NCBI RefSeq assembly: GCF_031458075.1
Contig: NZ_JAVDXT010000005.1
Location: forward strand, 382,052-446,051
Direction of reading: 5' to 3'
Source: Rhodoferax_B ferrireducens_A
Lineage (GTDB): Bacteria > Pseudomonadota > Gammaproteobacteria > Burkholderiales > Burkholderiaceae_C
DNA: 64,000 nt
In this document: in pieces, positions 27,953 to 36,754 of the stretch
Numbering within the stretch: position 1 is the first letter of the stretch
Layout of the letters: every line of letters starts with the position of its first letter
Made by a program: the position numbers and the translations under genes
Notes under the pieces: model-generated
Database searches by the model: none
The model's input: only the letters and a program-made list of their open reading frames with translations
Told to the model about the DNA's origin: nothing

Positions 27953-29167
27953 TCAATGGGCAAAAGCCGCAGCGTCCCGCGCTGCGCCCGCTTGGCGGCC
28001 GTACTTGCGGTCCTGGGCCCGGGCGACGAAAGTCATGCCAAACGCCAACAACGCCAGCGCCGCGCCCACCCAGGGCAGCTGCGCATAGGACACACCCGAC
28101 TGGATGGCCAGGCCGCCCAGATAGGCGCCGCCCGCACAGCCGATGTTGAAACCGCCCTGGTTCAGCGTGGAAGCCAGATTGGGCGAGCCGTGGGCAGCGT
28201 CCATCACGCGGATCTGCAGGGCCGGCACGGCGGCGAACGAAATGACGCCCCAGACGAACAGGGTCAGCAGCGCCGGGCCCCAGTAGGCGCTGGTCAGCGT
28301 GAAGCCCGCCAGCACCAGGGTCAGCAGGAAGAAGATGGCCACCAGCATGCGCAGCGGCCGGCGGTCGGCCAGGCGTCCGCCCAGCAGATTGCCCACCGTC
28401 AGGCCCACGCCGAACAGCAGCAGGAACAGGCTGACGCCGTCATCGCTGACCTGGGTCACACCGCTCAAGATCGGGCGGATATAGGTGAAGACGGAAAACA
28501 GGCTGGCCGCCGATACCCCGCTCAAGGCCATGCCCAGCAACACCCGCGGGTCGCGCAGCATGCTGAACTCCTTGGCCAGGCCGGGGCCGGGCACAGCCGC
28601 CATGCGCGGCAGCAAAGCCGCCAGCCCCACCAGCGCCACCAGGCCGATGGCCGCCACCACGCCGAAGGTATAGCGCCAGCCCAGCGCCTGGCCCAAGGCA
28701 GTACCGCCGGGCACGCCCAGCACATTGGCCAGGGTCAGGCCGGCAAACATCAGCGCCATGGCCTGGGCCCGCTGGTCGCGCGGCACCAGGTCCGCGGCCA
28801 CCACCGCGCCCATGCCGAAGAAGGCCGCATGCGCGAACGCGGTAAACACCCGCGCCGCCATCATCAGGCCGAAGCTGGGCGCCAGCGCGCACAGCAGATT
28901 GCCCAGCATGAAGATGGCCATCAGGGTCAGCAGAGCACCCTTGCGCGGCGCCTTGGACAAGGTCACGGCCATCAGCGGTGCGCCGACCACCACGCCCATG
29001 GCATAGCCGGTGACCAGCATGCCGGCCGAGGGGATGGACACATCCAGGTCACCCGCCACCTCGGGCAGCAAGCCCATGATGACGAACTCGGTAGAGCCTA
29101 TGCCGAAGGAACCCACGGTCAGGGCGAACAGGGGCAGGCGGGTGCGCAAGTGGTCAAGCAAAGACAT
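27953..29167 (-). CDS. MFS transporter, AraJ/YdhP-like drug or sugar exporter
   Basis: A 404-residue major-facilitator protein with twelve predicted helices. The N-terminal region (LFALTVGSFGIGSTEFVIMGLLPEVAGDLDVS) is characteristic of the DHA1 AraJ/YdhP/PbuE group, with motif A-like GRLADRRPLRMLV in the second half. These transporters export arabinose-like sugars, purines or drugs; the substrate cannot be read. It stands alone between a repeat and a zinc-ribbon gene. Confidence 0.87.
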   Translation of the reverse strand: MSLLDHLRTRLPLFALTVGSFGIGSTEFVIMGLLPEVAGDLDVSIPSAGMLVTGYAMGVVVGAPLMAVTLSKAPRKGALLTLMAIFMLGNLLCALAPSFGLMMAARVFTAFAHAAFFGMGAVVAADLVPRDQRAQAMALMFAGLTLANVLGVPGGTALGQALGWRYTFGVVAAIGLVALVGLAALLPRMAAVPGPGLAKEFSMLRDPRVLLGMALSGVSAASLFSVFTYIRPILSGVTQVSDDGVSLFLLLFGVGLTVGNLLGGRLADRRPLRMLVAIFFLLTLVLAGFTLTSAYWGPALLTLFVWGVISFAAVPALQIRVMDAAHGSPNLASTLNQGGFNIGCAGGAYLGGLAIQSGVSYAQLPWVGAALALLAFGMTFVARAQDRKYGRQAGAARDAAAFAH

Positions 29168-29257
29168 GGTGGGGCAGCCCGTGCGGGTCGCGGGCCAGGT
29201 TCAGATAGGGGATAACCCGTATCTTAAATGCAGCCCCCTGCCCGTGCCGGACTGTGG

Positions 29258-30316
29258 CTAAGTTCCCACAGGCTCTGCCGGGCGGCTCGCCGAGGTGCCG
29301 CAGGCGTGGCAAAACTTGGCGAACGCGCTCTTGCGGGTGTGGCAGGGCGCGCAGTGGTCGAACAGGCCGATGCCGCAGTGCGGGCAGAAGTCGATGCTGT
29401 CGTTCTTCAGGTCCACCGGGCGTTCGCAGCCCGGGCAAACGCTTTTGGCCAAACGGGCCAGGGCCACGTCGTAGCTGAGTTCCTCGCGGCGCTGGGCATC
29501 GGGCAGGGCTTCGGCGAGCTTTTGCTTTTCCAGGTAGCGGTTCAGTCCCACGATGGCCTGGCGTCCGACCAGCACGGTGAGCACGATGCCGACCACATAG
29601 CGCACATAGCCGCCGTAACTGGGCAGATACGGCACGAGTTCGACAAAAAAGGCGAACAGCGCAAAGTAGATGAAACCCCAGACAAACGGCCAGTAGGTGC
29701 TTTTGCGCTGTTTCACAAACAGCCAGCCGGCAATGGCCAGCAGCGGCAGGGTGAGCGCCAGCCGGTAGCCGAACACCCGCAGCTCCTGTTTGCGCTGCGC
29801 CTGGTCCAGGCCGGTCTGGGCCGATTCTTCCAGCGCTGTAAGCCGGGTTTGCGCGGCCTGCACCGACTGGCGGGCATCCAGCGCAATCTGCTCCTGCTGG
29901 TCGATCAGGGTCTGGGCGCTACGCTCGGCGGCCTTCAGCTGGTCCAGCGCCTTGGTGCGGCTGAGCAGCTCGGGGTCCTGGTCGGAGCGGCCGGTGGCGT
30001 GGCGCGTGGCCAGCCAGTTGTCAAAGGTTTCGCGGGCCGCCGCGCCATTGGACTGGGCCACCTGCAGCTTCAGGTTGGCCTGCTCCAGCGCGGTGTCGGC
30101 ATCGCGTTCGGCCAGTTGGCCGGCTTTGACCGCGGCCCGCGCCTCGGTGGCCGCCGGCTTGTCGATGAAGTCCTCCAGGGTGAACTGGTGCTCGACCTGG
30201 GGCAGATCGCCCACCACGCTGCCGCCCAGGCCGATCAGAAAGCCCGCAAAAATGAAGGCCACCAGCCACAGGCCGCGGCGGAACCACTTTTCGGACAAAC
30301 GCAGTGCTTTGCTCAT
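29258..30316 (-). CDS. Membrane coiled-coil protein with C-terminal double zinc ribbon
   Basis: A 352-residue protein. A membrane helix (about 13-32) is followed by a long coiled coil rich in Ala, Glu and Gln (about 45-185). Then come three more membrane helices (about 185-265) and a cytoplasmic tail with four CxxC pairs: CPGC, CPHC, CAPC and CHAC, spaced as two zinc ribbons. Function unknown. It is the last of four minus-strand genes with gaps of 12-16 bases, so it belongs to the YiaA-DUF2145 operon. Confidence 0.65.
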   Translation of the reverse strand: MSKALRLSEKWFRRGLWLVAFIFAGFLIGLGGSVVGDLPQVEHQFTLEDFIDKPAATEARAAVKAGQLAERDADTALEQANLKLQVAQSNGAAARETFDNWLATRHATGRSDQDPELLSRTKALDQLKAAERSAQTLIDQQEQIALDARQSVQAAQTRLTALEESAQTGLDQAQRKQELRVFGYRLALTLPLLAIAGWLFVKQRKSTYWPFVWGFIYFALFAFFVELVPYLPSYGGYVRYVVGIVLTVLVGRQAIVGLNRYLEKQKLAEALPDAQRREELSYDVALARLAKSVCPGCERPVDLKNDSIDFCPHCGIGLFDHCAPCHTRKSAFAKFCHACGTSASRPAEPVGT

Positions 30317-30328
30317 ACCAACTCCTTG

Positions 30329-31132
30329 TTACAGCGCCAACTGTACGGGCGCGCCCGCCAGTTGTGCGCGTTGCAGCCAGCTGAATACCGAATCCACGGT
30401 GATGGTCTCGATGCGGTCGCTGAAGCGCTTCTCGTTCGGGTGGTCGTCGAAGGCCACATTGGCCTTGGTGGCGCGCGCGCCGAGCCGGGTCAGCGGCCCG
30501 ATCTTGAGGGTGGTGGGCGTATAGCCCTTGAACTTCAACCAGGCCTGGGCCCGCTCGCGCGAGTCCGTACTGGGCTCCATGGCGGCGGCCAGGGTTTCCA
30601 GCGCCCACTGGTTCGACTGCTGGTACTTGGTCGCCCAGGCATAGCTGACCAGACTGTAGGGCTTGCTGTGCAGGCGGGTGGCGCGGGGGGTGTCTTGTAG
30701 CAACACCAGCAGGCGCTCTTGGACCTCGGGCGTGGGCACGGCCCAGGCGGCTTCATAGCGCCAGAGGTCGTCCATGAAAAATTCGCCCAGGCCCTGGCGG
30801 TAGATGGAGGCATCCGGTGTGCCGCACTGGTTGAGCTTGTGCAGCACCCGCCACACATAGCCGCCCTGGCCGTCGGGCTGGCGGTAGGCAAACCCCAGGT
30901 GCGAATAGCGCAGGCCGTACGGGCTCAGGTCTTGCCCGGCGCGGGCCAGGATCACCACCCGCGCGCCGCTGGCGTCCAGCGCCACCAGGGTGCGTTCGGC
31001 CAGGGTGAGGCCGCGCTCTATGGTGGCGGCCTTGGGCGGCTGCTCGGCATCGCAGGAACGCCCGGCCAGCGCGGGTGGGGCCAGCCACAGGCCAACACAC
31101 AGACAGATGGCGGGCAGAATTTGCAGGCGCAT
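30329..31132 (-). CDS. DUF2145 family exported protein
   Basis: A 267-residue protein with signal peptide MRLQILPAICLCVGLWLAPPALA. The mature part has the family features RYSHLGFAYR, LNQCGTPDASIYRQGLGEFFMDDLWRYEAA and SLVSYAWATKYQQSNQWALETLAAAM. The conserved His, Cys and NQW segments recall papain-like or NlpC-like folds, but catalysis is not shown. It probably works in the periplasm with the products of the genes on either side. Gaps to neighbours are 14 and 12 bases. Confidence 0.75.
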   Translation of the reverse strand: MRLQILPAICLCVGLWLAPPALAGRSCDAEQPPKAATIERGLTLAERTLVALDASGARVVILARAGQDLSPYGLRYSHLGFAYRQPDGQGGYVWRVLHKLNQCGTPDASIYRQGLGEFFMDDLWRYEAAWAVPTPEVQERLLVLLQDTPRATRLHSKPYSLVSYAWATKYQQSNQWALETLAAAMEPSTDSRERAQAWLKFKGYTPTTLKIGPLTRLGARATKANVAFDDHPNEKRFSDRIETITVDSVFSWLQRAQLAGAPVQLAL

Positions 31133-31146
31133 GGCGGGCTTTCGGT

Positions 31147-31605
31147 TCAGTTGGTCACACGTTCGTTGTGCAGCAAGGCCCGGCCCAGCGCGTTCGGGAT
31201 GAAGGCAATCGCCTCACCCGCCGCCGACAGCAGGGTGCCCGCGCCGATCACGCTCACCGTGACCACGCTGCCCGCCACCAGCGATGCGCCCGCCACGCCC
31301 TTGCCGACTACTTCAATACTGGCCTGCGCACCGTCCGAGGCGCGCTCCAGCAGATACACCGTGCCGCGGGCGGTGGACTGCACCGTCTTGACCACCAGTA
31401 CCGCACCGGCGGTGGACAAGGCAACCGGCAGCGCCACCACCGCGCCCGCGGCGGCACTGGCGCCCACCACGACCGAGGCCACCGGCAGGGCCGACACGGC
31501 GCTCAGCGCCGAGGCCTCGCTCTGCGCCTGTGCATCAAAAAAGGCTCCGCCGAAGATAGAGAATGCGCTGGCAGCTATTAAAAAAGTAGCAAACGTCTTG
31601 TTCAT
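31147..31605 (-). CDS. Small exported hydrophobic protein, unknown
   Basis: A 152-residue protein with signal peptide MNKTFATFLIAASAFSIFGGAFFDAQA. The mature part is almost entirely Ala, Val, Ser, Gly and Leu, with alternating hydrophobic blocks (ALPVASVVVGASAAAGAVVALPVALSTAGAVLVVKTV) that could insert in a membrane. ATG 31605 is the start; longer in-frame starts run into the YiaA-like gene. A copy of the 50-bp repeat (31529-31578) with its AT-rich flank encodes residues 5-27, most of the signal peptide. I do not recognise the family. Confidence 0.6.
   Translation of the reverse strand: MNKTFATFLIAASAFSIFGGAFFDAQAQSEASALSAVSALPVASVVVGASAAAGAVVALPVALSTAGAVLVVKTVQSTARGTVYLLERASDGAQASIEVVGKGVAGASLVAGSVVTVSVIGAGTLLSAAGEAIAFIPNALGRALLHNERVTN
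31529..31578 (-). repeat. 50-bp Rhodoferax-type repeat encoding a signal peptide, copy 6
   Basis: Minus-orientation copy beginning ATAGCTGCCAGCGCATTC, preceded by the usual AT-rich flank (GCTACTTTTTTA). It is read as LIAASAFSIF within the signal peptide of the 152-residue protein. The second half is more diverged than in the intergenic copies. Confidence 0.55.
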
Positions 31606-31621
31606 GGCTTTTCCTTGGGGC

Positions 31622-32137
31622 TTATTCCGCAGCCGTGTCGGCACGCGCCGCCCGGCCTTGCAGACGGGCTTCGCCCACATCCGCGTCATGCTTGTCGCGC
31701 AGCGTCTTGGCCAGGGTGAAGGTGCAGGTAATCAGGTACAGCCAGCTCACGCCGAGGAAGGCCTTGTAGGTTTCGTTCACGTCCATGCGCGCCAGGCCCC
31801 AGCCGGTCAGGCCCATGGCCAGCAAGAAGCCACCCCAAACCACGAACTTGAACATCGGCGTGTCGGCGACGCGGGCTTCACCCTGGGCGCGTTCGTTGTC
31901 GCGCACAAACTTGGCCAGTACGAAGGCCGCCGACAGGCAGAAGAAGTAACCCATCACCATGAACGCCCGGTCCAGGTCCTGTCCCGGCAGATAGGCCAGG
32001 CCGACGGCGCAGACAAAGATGGCGATGGCGAACGACAGCCAGACCTGCAGCGACCAGGCTTTGGAGTCGCGGTGGATCAGAACGGTTTTGGAGGCTTGCA
32101 TGGTTTCCTGCGAGGGGTGGTTGAACATGGGCGCCAT
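31622..32137 (-). CDS. YiaA/YiaB-type two-helix inner membrane protein
   Basis: A 171-residue membrane protein with four helices arranged as two YiaA/B pairs: WLSFAIAIFVCAVGLAYLPG and AFMVMGYFFCLSAAFVLAKFVRDNE, then FVVWGGFLLAMGLTGWGLARM and AFLGVSWLYLITCTFTLAKTLRDK. Each pair ends in the same LAKxxRD turn, showing an internal duplication. Starts at ATG 32137, 32128 and 32101 are all possible. It heads the four-gene minus-strand operon and is divergent from the RIO kinase gene, with the GGTATC palindrome between them. Confidence 0.75.
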   Translation of the reverse strand: MAPMFNHPSQETMQASKTVLIHRDSKAWSLQVWLSFAIAIFVCAVGLAYLPGQDLDRAFMVMGYFFCLSAAFVLAKFVRDNERAQGEARVADTPMFKFVVWGGFLLAMGLTGWGLARMDVNETYKAFLGVSWLYLITCTFTLAKTLRDKHDADVGEARLQGRAARADTAAE

Positions 32138-32200
32138 TGTGTCCAGCGCCCGGCCTTGTCCGTACGCATTCTTCGTCTAGTTTGATGAAATACGCTACCG

Positions 32201-32219
32201 GGTATCGAATTACGATACT
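32201..32219. promoter_or_regulatory. Palindrome GGTATC-N7-GATACT, candidate operator
   Basis: Inverted repeat between the divergent YiaA-like and RIO kinase genes, 27 bases before the kinase ATG. The same GGTATC-N7-GATAC arrangement with identical spacing lies just before the XRE-type regulator gene at 40368-40386, so one regulator could bind both. Confidence 0.5.
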
Positions 32220-32246
32220 TTTGACCGCGGAGGTGCGCGGTGCAAA

Positions 32247-33104
32247 ATGGGCCGCATGAAAGCTCCCCCCAGACTGCAAGCCTTGGTCGAAGAAGGCCTG
32301 ATCGACACCGTGGTCCGCCAGCTGATGAGCGGCAAGGAAGCCATGGTCTACGTGGTGCGCCGCGGCGACCACACCCTGTGCGCCAAGATCTACAAGGAAG
32401 CAACGAACCGCAGCTTCCGCCAGGCGGTGGACTACACCGAAAACCGCAAGGTGAAGAACAGCCGCCAGGCCCGCGCCATGGCCAAAGGCAGCAAGTTCGG
32501 CCGCGAAGCGCAGGAGGCGGCCTGGCAAAGCGCCGAGGTCGATGCGCTGTACAAGCTGGCCGATGCCGGCGTGCGCGTGCCCCGGCCGTACAACTTCTTT
32601 GAAGGCGTTCTGCTGATGGAGCTGGTCACCGATGCCGCTGGCGACGCCGCGCCGCGCCTGAACGACGTGGTGTTCAGCGCCGAGGATGCACGCCGCCACC
32701 ACGCCAGCCTGCTGGCCGAGGTGGTGCGCATGCTGTGCGCGGGCACGGTGCATGGCGATCTGTCGGAATTCAACATCCTGCTGGCAGCGGATGGCCCGGT
32801 GATCATCGACCTGCCCCAGGCGGTGGATGCTGCCGGCAACAACCACGCCCAGCGCATGCTGCTGCGCGATGTGCTCAATCTGCGCGACTTCTTTGGCCAG
32901 TTCGCGCCCGAGCTGCTGCACACCGACTTCGGCCCCGAGATGTGGGAGCTGTACCAGCGCGGCCTGCTCAGCACCGAAGTGACGCTCACCGGCCATTACC
33001 AGCGCAAAACCGGCGCCGTCGACATGGGCAGCGTGCTGCGCGAAATTGACGATGCCCGGGCCGAAGATGCCGCCCGCAGGCTGCGGATGCAGCAAAGCGG
33101 GTAG
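32247..33104 (+). CDS. RIO1-family serine/threonine kinase
   Basis: A 285-residue atypical kinase. The ATP-binding region includes SGKEAMVYVVRRGDHTLCAKIYKEA, with the conserved Lys in CAKIYK. The RIO-specific insert follows (NRSFRQAVDYTENRKVKNSRQARAMAKGSKFG). The catalytic loop is VHGDLSEFNILL and the metal-binding Asp is in VIIDLPQAV, which replaces DFG in RIO proteins. In eukaryotes and archaea RIO1 acts in small-subunit maturation; the bacterial role is not established. ATG 32247 is used; GGAGG lies 13 bases upstream, rather far. Confidence 0.88.
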   Translation: MGRMKAPPRLQALVEEGLIDTVVRQLMSGKEAMVYVVRRGDHTLCAKIYKEATNRSFRQAVDYTENRKVKNSRQARAMAKGSKFGREAQEAAWQSAEVDALYKLADAGVRVPRPYNFFEGVLLMELVTDAAGDAAPRLNDVVFSAEDARRHHASLLAEVVRMLCAGTVHGDLSEFNILLAADGPVIIDLPQAVDAAGNNHAQRMLLRDVLNLRDFFGQFAPELLHTDFGPEMWELYQRGLLSTEVTLTGHYQRKTGAVDMGSVLREIDDARAEDAARRLRMQQSG

Positions 33105-33199
33105 AACCCTACCCAGCCCGATAGCCTTGCGGGGCCGATGCAGGCTAAGATCAAGTGCATCTCTGCATGGCGGAAAGCGCCCTCTTGGGAAAGGTCGGT

Positions 33200-36100
33200 A
33201 TGCGTCTGTGGCAAGCTGGAAAGTGGAGCTCCTTGTCGGCCAGGATCCGGCTGCTGGTGCTGGTCACCATCTTGCCGGCCGTGGTGCTGGTGGTCTACCA
33301 GGCGCAGGCCAACCGCACCGAAGCGATTGCCGCTACCGAAGAGCGTGCCACGCTGACCGTCAAAAGCCTGGCCGCCACCCAGCAAAGGCTGATCAACAAC
33401 ACCCGCGAATTTCTGCAGAACCTGGCCTACCTGCCGCAGGCCCAGCAACCCGAGGCAGCGGGCTGCTCGCAGTACCTGGCCGAAGTGCTGTCGCTGAACA
33501 ACACCTATGTCAACCTGGGCCTGCCGCGGGCAGATGGCGCACTGCTGTGCAACGCCACCCCCTTGAGGGCGCCGGTGAACGTGGCAGACCGCCCCTACTT
33601 CCAGCGCGCCATCCAATCGCGGGAGTTTTCGGTCGGCGCGTTCCAGGTGGACCGCGCAACCCAGGCCTCCAGCGTCAACTTTGCCTATCCGGTGGTCAAC
33701 TTCGCCAGCCAGAAGGTGGTGGGCGCGGCGGTGGCGGTGGTATCTCTCGACTGGTGGAGCCGCCGCCTGGCCGACCTGAGCCTGCCGGATGGCGCCGTGG
33801 CCCGGGTGACCGACCCCAGCGGCTACGTGATTGCCCGCTACCCGCCGGCGCCGCTGGAACTGGGACTGCTGTTCTATGACGCCAATTTCAGCAGCGCGCT
33901 CAGCCAGCATGGCGATATCGGCGTGCTGCACCGCCACGACAGCGATGGCAAGCGCCAGCTGGTGGTGTTCCGGCCGCTGATCGAAGCGGATGGCAAAGCC
34001 ATTGCCACCATGAGCCTGACCATTCCGCTGGAGAACCTGTATGCCGCTGCCAACCAGCGGATGTGGAACGACATCGGCTTTCTGCTGCTCGGCCTGCTGC
34101 TCAGCTTTGGGCTGGCGCACGAAGGCATACGCCGCGCGGTCGCCCAGCCGCTGCAGCGCCTGCTCGACGCCACCGATGGGCTGGCCCATGGGCGCTATCT
34201 GCCGCAGATGCCGACCACCGGCATACGCGAACTGGGCGAGCTGGCCCAGCGCTTCAACAACATGGCCTTGAAACGGCAGAGCTTCGAGAACCAGCTGCGC
34301 GAGAGCGAGGAAAACCTGGCCATCACCTTGCATTCGATTGGTGACGCCGTGATTGCCACCGATGCCGAGGGCCAAGTCACCCGCATGAACGGCGTGGCCG
34401 AGCGGCTCACGGGCTGGTCGCTGGCCGAAGCCCTGGGGCAGCCGCTGCGGGCCGTGTTCCGCATCGTCGATACCAGTTCACGCCAACCCATCCCAGACCC
34501 TGTGGAACTGGTGATGGCACACGGTGAAGTCGTAGAGCTGGCCAACCACACGGCACTGCTGGCGCGCGACGGCGCCGAATACCAGATTGCCGACAGCGCA
34601 GCCCCCATCCGCAACGCCAGCGGCCAGGTGGTGGGCGTGGTGCTGGTGTTCAGCGACGTGTCCGAGTCGTACCGCGTGCACCGGCAGCTGGAAGCCAACG
34701 AGGCACGTTTTCGCATCCTCTCGGCCCTGTCATCCGACTGGTACTGGGAACAGGATGCACAGTTTCGGTTCGTGCGCTTCGAGGGCAACGCACAATCACA
34801 GCTCGACAAAAAAGACACTTCACCTTATGGGCATACCCGCTGGGAGGAGCCCACGCTGAATGTGACCGAGGCCCAATGGGAACAGCACAAGGCACTGCTG
34901 CAACAGCACCAGCCGTTCCATGATTTTGAAATCGAACGCGTCAACATTCACACCAAGCAGCCGTACTGGATATCCATCAGCGGTACACCGATTTTTGACG
35001 ACCGCGGCCAGTTTTGCGGCTACCACGGGATCGGCAAGGACATCACGGCACGCAAACATACCGAGAATGAATTGCGCATCGCCGCCATTGCCTTTGAGTC
35101 ACAAGAAGGCGTGCTGGTCACCGACCGCAACGCGGTGGTACTGCGCACCAACCACGCCTTCAGCAAAATCACCGGCTACAGCGCCGAAGAAACCATTGGC
35201 CAGCCCATGCGCATGCTGGCCTCGGGTCGCCACGACGCGGCTTTTTTTACAGCCATGTACAGCAGCCTGAAAACCGCCAACGAATGGCAGGGCGAAATCT
35301 GGAACCGCTGCAAGAACGCCGACGTGCGGCTGTACTACATGACCATCACCGCCGTCACAGACTCGGGCGGCAGCCTCACCCACTACGTCGCCACGCTGGT
35401 GGACATCACCCAGAAAGCCGCCGCCGCCAAGGAGATCGAGCACCTGGCGTTCTACGATGCGCTGACGCATCTGCCGAACCGCCGGCTGATGATGGACCGC
35501 CTGCAGCAGGCCTTCGCCTCCAGCACCCGTACCGACAAGCACGGCGCGCTGCTGTGTCTGGACCTGGACCACTTCAAGACCTTGAACGACACCCTGGGCC
35601 ACGACATGGGCGATGTGCTGCTGCAGCAGGTGGCCCTGCGCCTGAAAAGCTGTGTCCGCGAAGGCGACACCGTGGCCCGGTTTGGCGGCGACGAGTTCCT
35701 GGTGCTGCTGGAAGACCTGAGCCCGTTTGCCACCGAAGCCGCGGAACAGACCCAGGCCGTGGGCACGAAGATCCTGGACACCTTGAACCAGCCCTACCAA
35801 CTGGCCTCGCACCATGTGCACAGCACCACCAGCATGGGTGCGGTGCTGTTCAGCGGGCAAACCCAGTCCCTGGAAGAGCTGGTCAAGTACGCCGACCTCG
35901 CCATGTACGCGGCCAAGAATGACGGGCGCAACGCCATCCGCTTCTTCGATCCGATGATGCAGGCCGCAGTCACCGCCCGCGCCGCGCTGGAAAACGATTT
36001 GCGCACCGCGCTGGCCGAGCAGCAGTTCCTGCTGTACTACCAGATCCAGATCGGCCCGGGCGACCAGCCGGTGGGTGCCGAGGCGCTGATCCGCTGGCAG

Positions 36101-36754
36101 CACCCCACGCGCGGTCTGGTTTCACCCTTCGACTTCATCCCGCTGGCCGAGGAAACCGGGCTGATCCTGCCCATCGGCCTGTGGGTGCTGCAAACCGCCT
36201 GCAAGCAACTGCAGCGCTGGCGCAACGACCCGGCCACCGCCGATCTGCAGCTGGCGGTGAACGTCAGCGCACTGCAGTTCCGGCAGCCGGACTTCATGGA
36301 GCAGGTCGGCGCCCTGCTGCGCCACACCGGTGCCCGCCCGGACCGCCTGAAGCTCGAGCTCACCGAAAGCCTGGCCCTGGAAAACGTGGAAGACACCATC
36401 GCCAAGATGAAGGTGCTGCGGGGGCTGGGGCTGCGCTTCTCGATGGACGACTTCGGCACCGGCCAGTCCTCGCTGTCCTACCTGACGCGGCTGCCGCTCG
36501 ACCAGCTGAAGATCGACCAGAGCTTTGTGCGCAACATCGGCATCCAGCACACCGACGCCCTGATCGTCCAGACCATCATCGGCATGGCCCACAGCCTGGG
36601 CATCGACGTGATCGCCGAGGGCGTGGAAACCGAGCAGCAGCGTGCGTTCCTGGCGCTGAATGGCTGCACGCTGTGCCAGGGCTATCTGTTCAGCCGGCCA
36701 GTGCCGCTGGATGCGTTTGAAAGCCTGCTCACCCAGTACGCGAGTCCGGCCTAA
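33200..36754 (+). CDS. Membrane sensor GGDEF-EAL protein with Cache and PAS domains
   Basis: A 1184-residue protein. TM1 at 17-35, periplasmic double-Cache-like region 36-285, TM2 at about 291-310, HAMP 311-365, PAS 372-495, PAS 500-620, PAS 630-745, GGDEF 748-910, EAL 925-1175. The cyclase site is intact (ARFGGDEFLVLL, 828-833) with the inhibitory RxxD (REGD) five residues before it. The EAL site is also complete: EALIRW, NVSALQF, LELTES, MDDFGTG, LKIDQSF, AEGVET, CQGYLF. Both activities are possible. ATG 33200 is preferred (AAAGG upstream); ATG 33167 and GTG 33155 are in frame. The 3' end overlaps the convergent acyltransferase gene by four bases. Confidence 0.92.
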   Translation: MRLWQAGKWSSLSARIRLLVLVTILPAVVLVVYQAQANRTEAIAATEERATLTVKSLAATQQRLINNTREFLQNLAYLPQAQQPEAAGCSQYLAEVLSLNNTYVNLGLPRADGALLCNATPLRAPVNVADRPYFQRAIQSREFSVGAFQVDRATQASSVNFAYPVVNFASQKVVGAAVAVVSLDWWSRRLADLSLPDGAVARVTDPSGYVIARYPPAPLELGLLFYDANFSSALSQHGDIGVLHRHDSDGKRQLVVFRPLIEADGKAIATMSLTIPLENLYAAANQRMWNDIGFLLLGLLLSFGLAHEGIRRAVAQPLQRLLDATDGLAHGRYLPQMPTTGIRELGELAQRFNNMALKRQSFENQLRESEENLAITLHSIGDAVIATDAEGQVTRMNGVAERLTGWSLAEALGQPLRAVFRIVDTSSRQPIPDPVELVMAHGEVVELANHTALLARDGAEYQIADSAAPIRNASGQVVGVVLVFSDVSESYRVHRQLEANEARFRILSALSSDWYWEQDAQFRFVRFEGNAQSQLDKKDTSPYGHTRWEEPTLNVTEAQWEQHKALLQQHQPFHDFEIERVNIHTKQPYWISISGTPIFDDRGQFCGYHGIGKDITARKHTENELRIAAIAFESQEGVLVTDRNAVVLRTNHAFSKITGYSAEETIGQPMRMLASGRHDAAFFTAMYSSLKTANEWQGEIWNRCKNADVRLYYMTITAVTDSGGSLTHYVATLVDITQKAAAAKEIEHLAFYDALTHLPNRRLMMDRLQQAFASSTRTDKHGALLCLDLDHFKTLNDTLGHDMGDVLLQQVALRLKSCVREGDTVARFGGDEFLVLLEDLSPFATEAAEQTQAVGTKILDTLNQPYQLASHHVHSTTSMGAVLFSGQTQSLEELVKYADLAMYAAKNDGRNAIRFFDPMMQAAVTARAALENDLRTALAEQQFLLYYQIQIGPGDQPVGAEALIRWQHPTRGLVSPFDFIPLAEETGLILPIGLWVLQTACKQLQRWRNDPATADLQLAVNVSALQFRQPDFMEQVGALLRHTGARPDRLKLELTESLALENVEDTIAKMKVLRGLGLRFSMDDFGTGQSSLSYLTRLPLDQLKIDQSFVRNIGIQHTDALIVQTIIGMAHSLGIDVIAEGVETEQQRAFLALNGCTLCQGYLFSRPVPLDAFESLLTQYASPA

